A DNA stretch of 59,699 nucleotides from UBA9630 sp043725085. Its GTDB lineage: Bacteria; Patescibacteriota; Minisyncoccia; Moranbacterales; UBA2206. The DNA lies in the NCBI GenBank assembly GCA_043725085.1, contig JAYSLY010000003.1, positions 1-59,699 of the forward strand, given 5' to 3'. Made by a program: the position numbers and the translations under genes. Every line of letters begins with the position of its first letter. The first letter of the stretch is position 1. Of the stretch, positions 42,041 to 50,173 are shown piece after piece. The notes beneath the pieces were generated by a model. That model searched no databases. It had not been told where the DNA came from and saw only the letters and a program-made list of their open reading frames with translations.

Positions 42041-43297
42041 TCATAGATCCCAAGCACAGATATGCCCGATCCCCTCCTTTGACCCTAAAGAAGCATCATC
42101 CATGCTGATAACTATCTTCTCGTATGCATCATGAATTTCTTCCAAATTTCCAAACTCTCTTAGCGCAACTTTTTTGTCATTTATAGAATAGGCGGTTTGA
42201 ATATATTTTTTGTCTTTTCCCTTTTCGGCAATAAAATCAATTTCTTTCTTGCCAAGACTGCCGACAAACACCCGATACCCCTGCGCTCTAAAATAAATAT
42301 AGATAGCATTTTCAAGATGTTTCCCTAGTCCGAAATCAAAACTGGAAGAAAGAAAATTTCGAAAAGAAAGATCATTTAAATAATATTTTTTACTGCTGGC
42401 CAAAATACTCTTTCCTTTTATGTCAAATCTTTCCACTTCGTGAAAAATATAAGATTCCAAAATATATTCCAAATAATTACTAATTGTCTCATGATTGGTT
42501 TTTATTTTTTGGCTATTCAAAAAATGAACGATAGAATTAATGGAAAAAAGATTTCCTATATTATTGGCAAGAAATTTAAATAAATTTTCCAGAAGTTGCG
42601 AATCTTTTATTTTATGTCTTTGTATTACATCTTTTAAGAGTATGGTATTCTTAAGCGCACTCAGATAGTGCTCTTTCATTTCTTCAGAAGGCAGATTGAA
42701 AAGTTCCGGCAAGCCTCCGGCTTTCAGATAAGCCAAATAGCTCTCTTTACCCCGTGGGAGTTTTTTGAATTCGACATACTCATCATAGAGAAACGGAAAA
42801 ATCAGAAAATCAACATAACGCCCGCTCAAATAAGTCGCCAACTCAGAGGAAAGCATTTTTGAATTTGATCCACTAATAAACACTTCGTAGGACTGCCGGT
42901 GATCTTGTGAGAGAGAATTAACTATTTTTTCCCAACCGGAAATCTCCTGCACTTCATCGAGAAAAATAAACACCTTGCCATGTATTTTTAATTCTTTTTT
43001 ATATATATCAATAAGCTTCCCTAAATCCTTATAGTTTTTAACCAAATCAAAATCAACTAATTCTTTATTGAGATAGAAAATATTTTTAGGATTAGTGCCG
43101 CCATCAACCAGCGCACGCATAACTTGACGCATAATAAAGCTTTTTCCCACGCGCCTTTGCCCCAAAATTACCTTTATTAGCTTATTACCGGAAAACTCTA
43201 CAATCTTTTTTGTATACATCTTCCTGGCAAAGCCGGTATTAAGCTTCTCTCCAGCCCAAATATTATATTTTTTCAACTTTTTAAATGTTTCAAGCAT
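42041..43297 (-). CDS. AAA+ ATPase with DUF4143
   Basis: The 418 residues have Walker A LGQRRVGKSFIM (about 45-56) and Walker B KVFIFLDEVQEI in an AAA_14 domain. The C-terminal part has the DUF4143 layout (EYILESYIFHEVERFD, KYYLNDLSFRNFL). Such proteins are often carried near toxin-antitoxin or mobile regions, and their role is unresolved. AT content and codon use match the local region. It lies between two 3' remnants of the Cys-rich gene, so it may have arrived with a rearrangement there. No SD. Confidence 0.93.
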   Translation of the reverse strand: MLETFKKLKKYNIWAGEKLNTGFARKMYTKKIVEFSGNKLIKVILGQRRVGKSFIMRQVMRALVDGGTNPKNIFYLNKELVDFDLVKNYKDLGKLIDIYKKELKIHGKVFIFLDEVQEISGWEKIVNSLSQDHRQSYEVFISGSNSKMLSSELATYLSGRYVDFLIFPFLYDEYVEFKKLPRGKESYLAYLKAGGLPELFNLPSEEMKEHYLSALKNTILLKDVIQRHKIKDSQLLENLFKFLANNIGNLFSINSIVHFLNSQKIKTNHETISNYLEYILESYIFHEVERFDIKGKSILASSKKYYLNDLSFRNFLSSSFDFGLGKHLENAIYIYFRAQGYRVFVGSLGKKEIDFIAEKGKDKKYIQTAYSINDKKVALREFGNLEEIHDAYEKIVISMDDASLGSKEGIGHICAWDL

Positions 43298-43486
43298 ATC
43301 TTAAATTTTCGAATATTATTGATTTGTTTCAAGTGTACCTTAAACTTTTTCGCTTGTCAACCATGGATTACCCCGGTATTTCTCAACTGTCACAGTAATT
43401 CTTGGTTCCATGGGAAAAATCTGACACAAATCAGAAAAAGCGTAAATCGCCCATTGCTAGGCCACAAATAACATCGAAAAGAATTT

Positions 43487-43728
43487 CTAGCGCCTGCGGA
43501 TAAAAATGACTGTCCCGACAGCAATCCCAACGGCAAACATCCAGCCACCGATATTAAAAACAATGTCGGAAAGAGAAGAAGCCGGCAGGCCACTGGCTTT
43601 GGCATTTTGCATGCCAGACGTAAAACTGGGTTTGACCTGGGCAAAAACTTTTTTTCCATAAAAGCCCCGCGCCACGCACAAAGACAACCCCAAAATACAA
43701 ATCTTTTTGCCGTTTTGAATGTGTTCAT
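43487..43728 (-). pseudogene. Small secreted/membrane protein with apparent frameshift
   Basis: An ATG at 43728 gives MNTFKTAKR in one frame, but a coherent protein continues in the -1 frame from the AAAAA run at 43704-43708: KKICILGLSLCVARGFYG..., then QVKPSFTSGMQNAKASGLP and a C-terminal helix GWMFAVGIAVGTVIFIRRR. Joined, they make an 80-residue product with signal peptide and a C-terminal membrane anchor. A one-base loss, a sequencing error or a slippage site could explain the break. Function unknown. Confidence 0.55.
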
Positions 43729-43784
43729 TTTTTGTTTAATATCCATAGCCACAACGAACTTAAAAAATTAAACCTATCCTTAGA

Positions 43785-44017
43785 TTATTTCCCACTACAA
43801 CCTTTCGTCCCCTTGATCCGATTGCAACCATCAGAACAGTACACATCATTGCAGGTGTGAGCAGCACAGTCCGGGTCATCCGGTTTGCAGGCATTACCGG
43901 TATCGGTGACGCATTTGCAGTTTTCACAAGTTTTGCCAGTTGGGCATGGAACATAGCTAATTAGTCCGGTGGAGGGTTTGTAGTCACACTCCTCTTGGCC
44001 TTCGACGATATTGTTTT
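43785..44017 (-). pseudogene. 3'-end remnant of the Cys-rich secreted protein, copy 3
   Basis: The minus-strand frame reads NNIVEGQEECDYKPSTG, YVPCPTGKTCENCKC, CKPDDPDCAAHTCNDVYC and ends CSGK-stop. It is about 90% identical in DNA to bases 1-150 of the window. Upstream there is a stop (TGA) and no start codon, so it is a truncated copy or silent cassette. Confidence 0.8.
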
Positions 44018-44065
44018 TATACCAATATCATACCACAAATCAGATGCCTGGTAAATGTCTAAAAA

Positions 44066-44785
44066 TCAAACCCAATCAATCAACTCCTTCCAAATCAATT
44101 TCAACTCGCGCAAATCTCTTTCCGTCACCTCCAGCTTGGAAAAACTGCCAATCTTATTTTTCAAAAATATTTTCGTGAGCTTGATTGACGAATCATTGTT
44201 TCTAACTTTTTTTCTCTCTGTTTTCGCGCATGCGCCGCAGAGCGCCCCACCTCGCTCAGCCGAAAAAAAATTGTCATTCCCCGCCACAATTTTCCTGCCG
44301 CAATTGGCACAATATTCCACCCGAATTTTATACCCTAAACATTCCGTCAGTTTGAACAAAAAGCCTAAGGTAATAATATCAAACTTATACTCCGCCTTTT
44401 TCTCGGAGCTTGATTTTTCCATTGCCTCTAAATATTCCAGAAAGAGTTCGAAAACTCGCGCGTCTTTTTCTTGCTGAGTGATTAGTTTATCAAAATGCGA
44501 GAGTGCCCAAAATACCCGGCTAATCGCCAAAAAATCCGCCTTAATCGCAGAAAAATTATTAACAGCGATTGCCCCGGTGACATTGCCCATCCCTTTTCTT
44601 TTGGAAACATAGATTTCTGCGTGTGTCAGCGGTTCAAGATTTCCCGCCAGTTTCGCGTTTGGTTTTCGCACCCCACGCCCAACCGCCTGAATCTTGCCTT
44701 CTTCCAGTGTGTAGAAATTATAGATCCGATCAACTTCGTTGATGTCTCTTTTTGAGAGGATTAGGCTGGTATATTTGAAGTCCAT
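44066..44785 (-). CDS. recO: DNA repair protein RecO
   Basis: The 239 residues match RecO. The N-terminal OB fold opens FKYTSLILSKRDINEVDRIYNFYTLEEGKIQAVGRGVRKPNAKLAG. The helical domain has LFELTECLGY-type KLTECLGYKIRVEYCANCGRKI and GGALCGACAK, a four-Cys zinc site present in many RecOs. It loads RecA with RecR onto SSB-coated DNA. Stand-alone, next to dense repeats. No SD. Confidence 0.95.
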   Translation of the reverse strand: MDFKYTSLILSKRDINEVDRIYNFYTLEEGKIQAVGRGVRKPNAKLAGNLEPLTHAEIYVSKRKGMGNVTGAIAVNNFSAIKADFLAISRVFWALSHFDKLITQQEKDARVFELFLEYLEAMEKSSSEKKAEYKFDIITLGFLFKLTECLGYKIRVEYCANCGRKIVAGNDNFFSAERGGALCGACAKTERKKVRNNDSSIKLTKIFLKNKIGSFSKLEVTERDLRELKLIWKELIDWV

Positions 44786-44802
44786 AGTGTGAGTTTTGTT
44801 TA

Positions 44803-44960
44803 TATCCCCTCCGGGGGAAGATGGCCATAGGCCGGATGAGGGAAAGGGCTTAATGTTAAAATGAAAACCAAATTAGCATAGATCATTCATAATATATAGC
44901 CCTTGCCCTCACCTGTCACGTGCTCGTGACATCCTCTCCCGAAGGGCGAGAAGGCTGCTT
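44803..44960. repeat. REP-like repeat pair
   Basis: CCCCTCCGGGGG and GCCGGATGAGGG at left and CCCTCACCTGTCACG followed by CCTCTCCCGAAGGGCGAG at right repeat the arrangement at 38586-38745 in the same orientation. Intergenic. Confidence 0.75.
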
Positions 44961-44989
44961 TTTTTTAAGGATACCACAAAACAAAAAAA

Positions 44990-45210
44990 CTTGTCATCCT
45001 GAGCGAAGCGGAGCGGAGTCGAAGAATCTACTTTCCATTATCTGGAGCTTTGCGTATATTTCTAAAGCTTGAGGTATTGCAAGACAGATCCTTGCTCCAC
45101 CGCTGAAGCTTTAGCGTAAGCAGGCCACCTTCTCCTTGGTAAGGAGAAGGGCATTCTTTCGCATTTTGTCCCCTCTCCTTAGCAAGGAGAGGGTTAGTGT
45201 GAGGTGGATT
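44990..45210. repeat. Cluster of short repeats
   Basis: Contains TTGTCATCCTGAGCGAAGCG with following GAGTCGAAGAATCT (44990-45030, another copy of its start near 25488), GCTGAAGCTTTAGCGTAAGC (about 45101) of the metG insert family, and CTCTCCTTAGCAAGGAGAGG (45176-45195) of the ileS insert family. No ORF is supported in 44786-45410. Confidence 0.7.
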
Positions 45211-45342
45211 TTATTTTTCCCCAAAGAAAAAAGGGAGAGAAGTTGTGAACATGCTTGCTCACCCTTCTTTCCCTTATTGCCAAAACTTTCCTCCCAAGGT
45301 TTTGACTTGATTTTAAAATAATTTGAATAGGGCGATGGTTCG

Positions 45343-45385
45343 AAAAAGCCACCAGCCCCATAAGATTGTGAGTATGGAGCTGGCT
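45343..45385 (-). terminator. Putative terminator of the four-gene cassette
   Basis: On the minus strand AGCCAGCTCCATA pairs with bulges to TATGGGGCTGGTGGCT, followed by TTTTT. It lies 26 bases after the 45411-45611 gene. Confidence 0.55.
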
Positions 45386-45410
45386 GACCAGCCGCATACA
45401 GATACTTTAC

Positions 45411-45611
45411 TTATCGGCTCCATCCGCCCTCCTTATCGGGCTCATCGCCTCTTAAGTTGCGCCAAACTATAAGCGCTAAAATTCCGCTCGCCAACGCCCG
45501 CAATATGGGCGGCATTGAGTCGTTGAAAATAAAACAAAAAATCAATATCAAGCCGATTGCGACTTGAACAAAATTTCTCGCCACGAATGCTCCGATTTTT
45601 CTCTGACTCAT
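45411..45611 (-). CDS. Small membrane protein, 66 aa
   Basis: It starts MSQRKIGAFVARNFVQ with SD GGAGG seven to eight bases upstream. Two membrane helices are at about 14-30 and 35-52, and the C-terminus is polar (NLRGDEPDKEGGWSR). No known family. The ATG overlaps the stop of the upstream 64-residue ORF by four bases. Last gene of a four-gene cassette with strong SDs. Confidence 0.65.
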   Translation of the reverse strand: MSQRKIGAFVARNFVQVAIGLILIFCFIFNDSMPPILRALASGILALIVWRNLRGDEPDKEGGWSR

Positions 45612-45802
45612 TTTTTTATTCCTCCAAAAAGAGTTTCTTCGATGGGAACCTTCCTTCCTGACATAACAGGTCCCCCTGGTTTATTTTCACAGGGAAAACT
45701 CTGACCCTCATGTGGGTCATCCCTACCTTGATCATCACCAGCCGCCAACATTTTGTAGTCAACGACATTACGCCAACTTTTCCTCCCCGTTTTTAATTTC
45801 AT
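45608..45802 (-). CDS. Small soluble hypothetical protein, 64 aa
   Basis: The start at 45802 has a strong GGGAGGG SD. The protein is polar, with Gly/Pro/Asp-rich segments (AAGDDQGRDDPHEGQSF) and no membrane helix. No family is recognised. It overlaps the next gene's ATG. Codon use and SD match the adjacent pseudo-receiver genes. Confidence 0.5.
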   Translation of the reverse strand: MKLKTGRKSWRNVVDYKMLAAGDDQGRDDPHEGQSFPCENKPGGPVMSGRKVPIEETLFGGIKK

Positions 45803-45829
45803 ATTCCCTCCCCCCGAAGAAAAAATGGT

Positions 45830-46114
45830 TTATGAAAGCAGATCCTCGATCGTTTCTTTCAAAAGATCCACACCGACGGGCTTTCCAAGAAAACAAACGA
45901 TTCCCAGCTTTTTAACATCCTCGGTCCAGATGTCTTTAACAGACATAAGAATCGCCACGACACCAGGATGCTTTTCTTTTGCCGCCAAAAGTGCAAACGC
46001 GTCATCTGGGTTATTGGCCGTATCAACATGACAGCCGTCGAATGATTCTTCGACCATCATTGACACCACTCCACATACGGCAGGATCGTCATCGACTACC
46101 AAACAACAGTTCAT
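45830..46114 (-). CDS. Stand-alone pseudo-receiver protein, 94 aa
   Basis: The CheY-like fold is visible: MNCCLVVDDDPAVCGVVSMM (acidic pair), a third strand VVAILMSVKDIW, and FLGKPVGVDLLKE with the conserved Lys. The phospho-acceptor Asp at the end of strand 3 is missing (M/S), so phosphorylation is unlikely. It is short (94, usually about 120). SD AAGGAG. ATG overlaps the upstream gene's TGA. Confidence 0.7.
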   Translation of the reverse strand: MNCCLVVDDDPAVCGVVSMMVEESFDGCHVDTANNPDDAFALLAAKEKHPGVVAILMSVKDIWTEDVKKLGIVCFLGKPVGVDLLKETIEDLLS

Positions 46115-46479
46115 TCCCCTAACTCCTTTCCCTGAAAAAAGTCCTCTACGAACTTTTTTAGTTCTTGATGATTATATGGAAAACCCCAAAAGTAATCGAC
46201 TCTTAATATCAATTCGTCGCTTACCACTGAAGCCCCCTCGAGAATTGTCATCATGCCAGGATATTTGGCCTTTATCCCCTGAAGAACATCGACCCCGCTA
46301 GCATCACCATCATGACCATAAATAACCACGTCCGGTCTCTCTTCCTGTAACTTCTCAGGAGCACCGGAAATATCCGTAACCTCGCATTTGCAATCGGGAA
46401 ATAAATCCTCGATAATTCCCAGCAACAGACAAGCAAACATTAAATCGTTATCGATAATCAAAAAATTTAACTCTTTCAT
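46111..46479 (-). CDS. Stand-alone pseudo-receiver protein, 122 aa
   Basis: The start MKELNFLIIDND (ATG 46479) follows GGAGG. It has the receiver acidic pair IDND, then RPDVVIYGHDGDASGVDVL where the phospho-Asp position is Gly, and VDYFWGFPYNHQELKKF where the Lys is lost. It is therefore a degenerate receiver. Its partner at 45830 is translationally coupled. They may form a signalling or scaffolding pair. The ORF extends upstream to 46530, but the internal ATG has the SD. Confidence 0.65.
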   Translation of the reverse strand: MKELNFLIIDNDLMFACLLLGIIEDLFPDCKCEVTDISGAPEKLQEERPDVVIYGHDGDASGVDVLQGIKAKYPGMMTILEGASVVSDELILRVDYFWGFPYNHQELKKFVEDFFQGKELGE

Positions 46480-46511
46480 CGCATGCCCCCCCCTCCATTT
46501 GTTGTTTATAG

Positions 46512-46588
46512 AACTCACGCATTCAACCAAGAATTATCCGTGAAAATACGCCTCTTGGGGCAATAATTCCAAGACAAATGCGTAAGTC
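46512..46588. repeat. 77-bp inverted-repeat element, second copy
   Basis: ACTCACGCATT (46513-46523) and AATGCGTAAGT (46577-46587) are inverted at 10 of 11 positions, like the termini at 1660-1735. The interior contains AAAATACG, also found in the first copy. It lies between the pseudo-receiver genes and IS30. Confidence 0.55.
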
Positions 46589-46660
46589 CTATAACCCTTC
46601 AATTGTCAAAAAACTAATACATCATCTTGGCACAATTTGGCCAAAATGTCAAATCCAAGC

Positions 46661-47526
46661 CCTTAAATTCTAATCTGAATTGCAATTTGCCTTTAAACAA
46701 AAGGACACCCCGCAGTGAGGTATAATAGTTACGCTACATAACTAACTAATACTCACAAACAAGATGTCCCACACACAGCTTAACTTAAAACAGCGTTTTC
46801 AGCTAGAAACTCTACTTGGAGCAGGCTGGATTCAAAAAAGTATTGCCTATCATATCAGTGTTAACCCGTCCACTATCAGTAGAGAGCTTTCATTGTTTGG
46901 AACAGGTGCATATGACGCACGAAGTGCGCATAGTCAAGCAGCCAAAAGAAGAAAAACTGGAAAAAGAAAATCCAAAGTACTTTTGAAAAATGAAGGGGTT
47001 AGAAATTATGTGGAAAGTAAATTAAAAAAAGATTGGTCACCAGAGCAGATTTCAGGCAGAGGAAAAACAGAGTGCGAAGGAATGGTGTGTCATGAGACAA
47101 TCTATGCATTCATCTATGAAGAAGAAACGGATTTCTAATTGCAGATCTTTTTCTCAAAAAAAATGCAGTGCTCATTAAAGAAAAAACTATTGAAAGTTTT
47201 TTGAAAATTTCCAAGGATAAGAAATTCTCCATTACTTATGACAATGGAGTTGAATTTTCTGAGCATGAACTTACTGGGAGAATGACTGGTATGCAAATAT
47301 TTTTTGCCTACCCATATCACTCTTGGGAACGAGGCACCAACGAAAATACCAATGGACTTTTGAGGCAATACTTTCCCAAAAAGATGTTGTTTGCTAAGCT
47401 AACACAAACGGACGTTGATGCTGCCGTATGGCGCATCAATAACCGTCCGAGAAAAAGACTTGGCTATTTAATTCCCTACGAGGTATTTGTAGAGGGTAAA
47501 ATTGCAATTCAAGCTAAAATGTAAGG
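46661..47526 (+). mobile_element. Decayed IS30-family insertion sequence
   Basis: Imperfect terminal inverted repeats lie at 46661-46691 and 47496-47526, sharing CCTTA and TGAATTGCAATTT. The transposase between them is broken. A 13-base direct repeat CCAAAATGTCAAA flanks the element at 46641-46653 and 47538-47550. TATAAT at 46721-46726 would be the promoter. Confidence 0.75.
46764..47524 (+). pseudogene. IS30-family transposase, internally deleted and frameshifted
   Basis: The first 120 residues match IS30 transposase: HTH_38 (QRFQLETLLGAGWIQKSIAYHISVNPSTISRELSLFG) and DWSPEQISGR...HETIYAFIY. After that the frame ends at 47138. From about 47131 another frame continues with FLIADLFLKKNAVLIKEK, TYDNGVEFSEHE (second catalytic Asp), ERGTNENTNGLLRQYFPK (catalytic Glu) and RPRKRLGYLIPYEVF. 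About 80-100 residues with the first catalytic Asp are missing. Non-functional. Confidence 0.85.
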
Positions 47527-47614
47527 CCACAAATCAACCAAAATGTCAAAATATTCGCAAAAATTTTGCAAGAACCACGCTAATCCCTTAATCAATAAAA
47601 TCATGGTTCCGATT

Positions 47615-49453
47615 TTATTCCACCGTCACACTCTTGGCCAAATTTCTTGGCCGGTCCACATCATAGCCCTTTTTGGTTCCCACATAATAGGCAAAAAGAT
47701 GCACTACTGTGGCTGTGAGGAAAGGCGAAAAAGCTTCGAGCGTTTTAGGGATATAGAGCACATCATCCGCCAAAGTTTTGACTTTTTCATTTCCCACCGT
47801 AGCAATCGCGACAATCTTGCCTTTGCGCGCTTTGATTTCTTGTATACCGCTAAATGTTTTTTCATAGACGCTGTCCGTTGGCACAATGAAAAAAGAAGGG
47901 AATTTTTCATCAATAAGCGCGATTGGTCCATGCTTCATCTCTCCCGCCGGATAACCTTCGGCGTGCACATAGGAAATTTCTTTGATTTTCAGCGCGCCTT
48001 CCAAGGCAATGGGAAAACTATACTTTCTTCCGAGATAGAGCCAGTCCGAATAGTGCGCGTACTTTTGCGCAATTTTTTTGATCTTGTTTTTATCCTTCAA
48101 AATTGATTCGATTTTTTCCGGAATTCTTTCCAGTTCTTTGGCAAGCGCTTTTGAGTCAGAAAACGCAAGTCTTCTTTGGCGCCCCAACATCAAAGTCAAA
48201 AGCATCAGGATAGAAAGTTGCGAAGAAAAAGCTTTGGTCGAAGCCACTCCGACTTCCGGACCGGCGTGACAATAGATCCCCGCGTCAGTTTCTCTGGCAA
48301 TCGTGGAGCCGACCGTGTTCACAATTCCCAGCGTCAACGCCCCTTTCAGTTTTGCTTCGCGAATCGCTTCCAAGGTATCAGCCGTTTCTCCCGATTGAGA
48401 AATTGCCAACACGGCCGTGTGCTCATCAATAGTGGTTTTGCGATAACGAAATTCGCTCGCTTGTTCCACTTCCGTTGGTAAATCAGCAAACTCTTCCAAG
48501 AGATATTTTCCCGCGATACCGGCATAACCGGAAGTCCCGCAAGCTACGATCACCAGCCGCTTGATTTTTCTCAAACGCTTTTCCACATCCTGCAGCCCTC
48601 CCAAAATCGCACTGCCACCATCTTTTGTGAACTTTTCCGACCGTCCAAGCAGAGCATTGCGCACAGCTTCCGGTTGCTGATGAATTTCCTTGAGCATAAA
48701 ATGCGGGAAGCCTTGTTTTTTAACCTGCTCGTCCGACAGGTTAATCTCGAAAACTTTTTTGTCTTCTTTATGATTATTTTTTCCATTGAAAATATTAAAA
48801 CCGTCCTCGGTAATTTCCGCGATCTCGCCATCTTCCAAGTAGACAATCTTTTTCGTGTGACTCACAATTGCCGACGCGTCAGAAGCCACAATAAATTCAT
48901 CTTTTCCCACTCCCAAAATCAGCGGGCTGCCTTTTCGCGCGCAAAAAAGTTTTTTTGGTTCTTTGAGCGAGATAACCGCCAAGCCATAAGTTCCTTCCAA
49001 GATTTTTACCGCCTCTCGAAACGCCGCCAAAAATGATTTCTTTTTAGCAATCTCTTCAATCAAATGCGCGATTACTTCCGTGTCTGTCTCGGATGAAAAT
49101 TTATGTCCTTTTTTCACAAGTATTTTTTTCAGCTCCGCGTAGTTTTCAATAATCCCATTGTGCGCCAGCCAAATATTATTTCCACAGTCTGAATGCGGAT
49201 GCGCATTTTTTTCTGACGGCTCGCCATGCGTCGCCCAACGAGTGTGCGCAATCCCCACTTGACCGGCGGCCGACAAATCAAGTTTCTTTTCCAACTCGCT
49301 CACTCGCCCCACCGCGCGCCAAGTTTTGATTTTGTTTTTTTGCACAAGCGATATCCCCGCGCTGTCATAGCCGCGATATTCCAATCTTTTCAGCCCGTCC
49401 AAAAGCACAGGCAACGCATTTCTTTTTCCCACATAACCAACGATTCCACACAT
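47615..49453 (-). CDS. glmS: Glucosamine-6-phosphate synthase (isomerising)
   Basis: The 612 residues start MCGIVGYVGKR with the nucleophile Cys2 of the glutaminase domain (also HTRWATHGEPSEKNAHPHSD, NGIIENY). Two SIS domains follow: SEFRYRKTTIDEHTAVLAISQSGETADTL and RKYSFPIALEGALKIKEISYVHAEGYPAGEMKHGPIALI. It makes GlcN-6-P from Fru-6-P and glutamine for wall precursors. The end DYVDRPRNLAKSVTVE-like is conserved. Extended -10 at 49492-49497. Confidence 0.99.
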   Translation of the reverse strand: MCGIVGYVGKRNALPVLLDGLKRLEYRGYDSAGISLVQKNKIKTWRAVGRVSELEKKLDLSAAGQVGIAHTRWATHGEPSEKNAHPHSDCGNNIWLAHNGIIENYAELKKILVKKGHKFSSETDTEVIAHLIEEIAKKKSFLAAFREAVKILEGTYGLAVISLKEPKKLFCARKGSPLILGVGKDEFIVASDASAIVSHTKKIVYLEDGEIAEITEDGFNIFNGKNNHKEDKKVFEINLSDEQVKKQGFPHFMLKEIHQQPEAVRNALLGRSEKFTKDGGSAILGGLQDVEKRLRKIKRLVIVACGTSGYAGIAGKYLLEEFADLPTEVEQASEFRYRKTTIDEHTAVLAISQSGETADTLEAIREAKLKGALTLGIVNTVGSTIARETDAGIYCHAGPEVGVASTKAFSSQLSILMLLTLMLGRQRRLAFSDSKALAKELERIPEKIESILKDKNKIKKIAQKYAHYSDWLYLGRKYSFPIALEGALKIKEISYVHAEGYPAGEMKHGPIALIDEKFPSFFIVPTDSVYEKTFSGIQEIKARKGKIVAIATVGNEKVKTLADDVLYIPKTLEAFSPFLTATVVHLFAYYVGTKKGYDVDRPRNLAKSVTVE

Positions 49454-49491
49454 ACGCTTAAGCTTAGATTAGTTAAAGTCTTATCGGGTTA

Positions 49492-49497
49492 ATTATA
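49492..49497 (-). promoter_or_regulatory. Extended -10 for glmS
   Basis: TGTGCTATAAT on the minus strand (core 49492-49497), 39 bases ahead of the ATG. The -35 is weak, as expected for TGn-type promoters. No glmS ribozyme consensus is evident in the short leader. Confidence 0.65.
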
Positions 49498-49660
49498 GCA
49501 CAAATAGAAAAAAGTCTTGCGAGGTAATTTTAAAAAATGTTATATGTTAAATTAACAAACGTACATGTCACATCGCCGAGCGCAAATATTGTTGCGTTAG
49601 ATTCTAGAGGGAAAGTATATTTAAAGTTAAATAATTTACCAAATAATGCCTAGCAGAAAT

Positions 49661-49872
49661 AAAAAAACCAACCCAAAACACACTGCTAAAGTTGGTTGAT
49701 GCAAAAACCACGAAATTTTTTCTTATTACTGTCCATAGTTCCTTTTCACATAAAATAGTCCGCGCATGAAGAGAATAGCTCTATTCAATTGTGGCTTACC
49801 TTACGCCTATCTCGCGTCCACCCACGGCGGATTTGCGAGACTCACCCTAGCCCTAAAAAACCCTTACTATTC
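49661..49872 (-). ncRNA. Candidate structured non-coding RNA, about 212 nt
   Basis: On the minus strand a TATACT (49879-49884) precedes a region without an ORF that ends in a terminator (AACCAAC/GTTGGTT stem, then seven U, 49661-49697). It contains a clear hairpin TCTCGC-AAA-TCCGCC-GTG-GGTGGA-C-GCGAGA and a GAATAG/CTATTC pairing that could close a long-range stem. The size and layout resemble 6S-type RNA, but I cannot classify it. The segment 49498-49660 shows nothing. Confidence 0.5.
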
Positions 49873-49916
49873 GCTCCCAGTATACCTATGTATCTCATCT
49901 TATGCAGCTTTTTTTG

Positions 49917-49952
49917 GACAAAAAAACGGCTTAGGCGATAACGCCGAAACCG
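49917..49952 (-). terminator. Rho-independent terminator
   Basis: AACGG-TTT-CGGCG-TTAT-CGCC-TAAG-CCGT followed by TTTTTTT on the minus strand. It ends transcription after the CAP-domain gene (50174) and separates it from the RNA candidate. 49953-50173 is T-rich without a gene. Confidence 0.7.
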
Positions 49953-50173
49953 TTTTATTGGTGTTCCTAAGGATTTCTCCTTGGGAAAAGACAAGGAATC
50001 TAGTCTTTTTTGGTTTTTCTCTTGCGAGATTTTTTATTTTTGCTATTTAATTTTTGTTTTTGTTTTTTGCTTGCTTCAGTATTTCGAAGCAATTTTATGG
50101 GGTTTTGTAATTTTTATTCCCCACCAGCTCCAAACCACTATTTGGCGCAGAATTGGCAAGGAATAAATATTAT

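Noticed and set aside
43760..43954. 64-codon minus-strand ORF over the Cys-rich remnant
   Set aside because: It is in a different frame from the frame that matches the Cys-rich gene.
49454..49500. glmS ribozyme
   Set aside because: The 5' leader is only about 30 bases and has no core consensus.
49661..49872. tmRNA or RNase P RNA
   Set aside because: No tRNA-like ends, tag codons or conserved P4 sequence were visible, so only a generic RNA call is made.
49766..50050. 94-codon + strand ORF in the gap before the CAP gene
   Set aside because: No SD, no family-like pattern, and it runs antisense through the structured RNA candidate and a terminator. It ends in a T-rich Phe run.
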